Assembly (NCBI GenBank): GCA_945787265.1
Contig: CALZHS010000170.1
Span: 1-8,679 of the forward strand
Direction of reading: 5' to 3'
DNA: 8,679 bases
Source: an uncultured Gammaproteobacteria bacterium
Lineage (GTDB): Bacteria; Pseudomonadota; Gammaproteobacteria; GCA-001735895
Shown here: one piece after another, positions 7,732 through 8,679 of the stretch
Numbering within the stretch: position 1 is the first letter of the stretch
Layout of the letters: each line of letters begins with the position of its first letter
Notes under the pieces: generated by a model
Databases searched by the model: none
Seen by the model: the letters and a program-made list of their open reading frames with translations, nothing else
Told to the model about the DNA's origin: nothing
Translations under genes and position numbers: made by a program

Positions 7732-8452
7732 CGGCAAGGATTACCTGGTCGCAGAAAACAAGGATGGCGAGGTCGAAATTGAGTTTGACGCGTTGATTGT
7801 AGCGGTCGGCAGGTCCCCAAGATCGGGCGGATTCGGGCTCGAAGAAATCGGTGTACGTTTGAATCCAAACCGTACCATCGAGGTAAACGAGTATTTGCAA
7901 ACCAACATCCCGACAATTTATGCCTGTGGCGATGTCACCGGGCCCTACCAGTTTACCCATGTGGGTGCCCACCAGGCATGGTACACGTCGGTCAACTCGC
8001 TGTTTGGCATTGTCAGGCGTTTCAAGGCAGATTACTCGGTTATTCCGTGGGCGACCTTCACCGAGCCGGAAATTGCGCGGGTTGGATTGAATGAAAGCGA
8101 TGCGCAGGAGCAGGGTATCAAGTACGAGGTTACGCGCTACGGCATCGAAGATCTCGATCGCGCCATTGCCGACAGCGAGGCGCACGGTTTCGTCAAGGTG
8201 CTGACTGTACCGGGCAAGGACCGGATCCTGGGCGTTACCATCGTCGGCGAGCACGCCGGCGACCTGATTGCCGAGTACGTGCTGGCGATGCGTCATGGCC
8301 TGGGCCTGAACAAGATTCTCGGCACCATACACATTTATCCAACGCTGGCCGAGGCCAACAAGTACGCGGCCGGTGAGTGGAAGCGCGCGCATGTGCCGGA
8401 ACGCCTGCTCGAGTGGGTCGCCAAATTCCACGCCTGGCGCCGCGGTACCTAA
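7610..8452 (+). CDS. Pyridine nucleotide-disulfide oxidoreductase, 3' part of the VTT-fusion gene (separate frame)
   Basis: These 280 residues continue the flavoprotein that breaks off at 7608. They start with MLPRILLREDLEISEMV, which normally follows the NAD(P)-domain second strand. Then come the rest of the NAD(P) domain, the second FAD motif TIYACGDVTG (102-111), and the dimerisation domain with ATFTEPEIARVGL (148-160) and HIYPTLAEANKYAAGEW (241-257). In lipoamide and glutathione reductases the equivalent motif is HPTxxE with a catalytic His. Here the position is Tyr243 (Y-P-T), as in mercuric reductases. The protein ends in WRRGT and lacks the C-terminal vicinal Cys pair of MerA, so Hg(II) reduction is unlikely. 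ATG 7610 is simply the conserved internal Met; no Shine-Dalgarno precedes it, so independent expression is doubtful. It is best read as one broken gene with 6331-7608. No metal-binding extra domain is seen. Confidence 0.83.
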   Translation: MLPRILLREDLEISEMVQQKFTDEGVRVLTGHTAKRFIKRDGKDYLVAENKDGEVEIEFDALIVAVGRSPRSGGFGLEEIGVRLNPNRTIEVNEYLQTNIPTIYACGDVTGPYQFTHVGAHQAWYTSVNSLFGIVRRFKADYSVIPWATFTEPEIARVGLNESDAQEQGIKYEVTRYGIEDLDRAIADSEAHGFVKVLTVPGKDRILGVTIVGEHAGDLIAEYVLAMRHGLGLNKILGTIHIYPTLAEANKYAAGEWKRAHVPERLLEWVAKFHAWRRGT

Positions 8453-8465
8453 TCCTGATCAATAC

Positions 8466-8482
8466 CTGGGTTTAAACCCCAG
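8466..8482 (+). terminator. Possible weak terminator hairpin after the oxidoreductase gene
   Basis: CTGGG (8466-8470) can pair with CCCAG (8478-8482) across a 7-nt loop; the core GGGTTTAAACCC (8468-8479) is a perfect 12-bp palindrome. It lies 14 nt after the stop codon, where a terminator would be expected. It is followed by TCCCCCTTG and not by a T-run, so intrinsic termination would be weak. A dyad binding site is an alternative reading. Confidence 0.25.
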
Positions 8483-8597
8483 TCCCCCTTGTGGTCATTT
8501 GATAAGCACACCTTCGATATGTCACAGCCTAGCCCTTGTTTTTTCAAATGCCAGTATGGTAGTGAGCTGCATCGGGATCAAGTCTGCAAAAGTGTAG

Positions 8598-8615
8598 CGC
8601 GGCAGGGATGCCGCG
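8598..8615. repeat. Perfect 7-bp hairpin with GGGA loop, candidate part of a dispersed repeat
   Basis: CGCGGCA (8598-8604) pairs perfectly with TGCCGCG (8609-8615) around the four-base loop GGGA. It is GC-rich, has no following T-run, and sits 38 nt before the larger hairpin at the window end. The stem-AGGGATG-stem form, followed by CCATGGATGG at 8643-8652, looks like a modular palindromic intergenic element. Copy number cannot be judged from this window. Confidence 0.35.
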
Positions 8616-8653
8616 GTCCGACGCATCGGGCGACAAGCGATTCCATGGATGGA

Positions 8654-8677
8654 CCAACCGGCGCCTGCGCCGGTTGG
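8654..8677. repeat. Perfect 10-bp inverted repeat with CCTG loop at the window edge
   Basis: CCAACCGGCG (8654-8663) is exactly complementary to CGCCGGTTGG (8668-8677), with the loop CCTG (8664-8667). The inner C and G could add an eleventh pair. The stem is very stable. The window ends two bases later, so a T-run that would make it an intrinsic terminator cannot be seen. It may instead be part of a palindromic repeat together with 8598-8615. Confidence 0.5.
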
Positions 8678-8679
8678 GA

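Larger units (their letters stand above)
8453..8679. other. Non-coding tail with several palindromes, no gene recognised
   Basis: After the oxidoreductase stop I see no supported gene up to the window edge. Codon-like stretches here are short and match nothing I know. The segment has a GGGTTTAAACCC palindrome near its start, a 7-bp hairpin, a TCCATGGA palindrome (8642-8649) and a perfect 10-bp hairpin at the very end. From about 8590 the base composition turns GC-rich compared with 8480-8590. This spacing of short palindromes resembles dispersed intergenic repeats more than a normal promoter or terminator. That reading is inference. Confidence 0.4.

Noticed and set aside
7694..8431. 245-residue minus-strand open frame opposite the oxidoreductase
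   Set aside because: It is a shadow of the recognised FAD/NAD domain on the plus strand and has no recognisable domain of its own.
8522..8626. A 34-codon minus-strand frame (begins MRRTAASLPRYTFADLIPMQ) in the non-coding tail
   Set aside because: It runs through the 8598-8615 hairpin, has no ribosome binding site and matches no family I know. It may simply be the read-through of a repeat.

Overview
The window looks like ordinary chromosomal DNA from a gammaproteobacterium. The evidence is a fused RlmK-RlmL 23S rRNA methyltransferase, a MnmH/SelU that lines up with the E. coli protein from its first residues, an E. coli-like SucB, and a DUF1631 protein. GC content is moderate, and most genes have only weak Shine-Dalgarno sequences. 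No phage gene, transposase, CRISPR array, rRNA or tRNA was seen.

Layout. Positions 1-857 (+) hold the 3' part of sucB, the E2 subunit of 2-oxoglutarate dehydrogenase. An in-frame TAA at 69-71 interrupts it, between the subunit-binding domain and the catalytic domain. After a 13-nt convergent gap, 871-2829 (-) encodes a DUF1631 protein of unknown function. A short AT-rich divergent intergenic region follows (about 2830-2981). Then come three co-directional + strand genes: rlmKL (2982-5162), mnmH (5173-6285, 10-nt gap) and a fusion gene (6331-8452, 45-nt gap). The fusion joins a TVP38/TMEM64 (VTT/DedA-like) membrane domain to a mercuric-reductase-like FAD/NAD disulfide oxidoreductase. It is split into two reading frames at about 7608-7610, apparently by loss of about 11 nt. 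The last 227 nt (8453-8679) are non-coding and hold several palindromes or hairpins, including a perfect 10-bp stem at the window edge.

How the genes relate. rlmKL and mnmH both modify RNA (23S rRNA guanines; tRNA wobble uridine selenation) and are probably co-transcribed. The oxidoreductase may be read from the same transcript, but no functional link to RNA modification is shown. The sucB end belongs to the TCA cycle and presumably followed sucA upstream; no lpd (E3) gene follows it here.

The most notable point is that two otherwise well-conserved genes are each broken by a small lesion: a nonsense codon in sucB and an 11-nt-type frameshift in the VTT-flavoprotein. They could be real inactivations or errors in a draft or metagenomic assembly; the sequence alone cannot decide. 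I found no convincing new multi-gene system. The least understood content is the VTT-oxidoreductase fusion, the DUF1631 protein and the palindromic tail.
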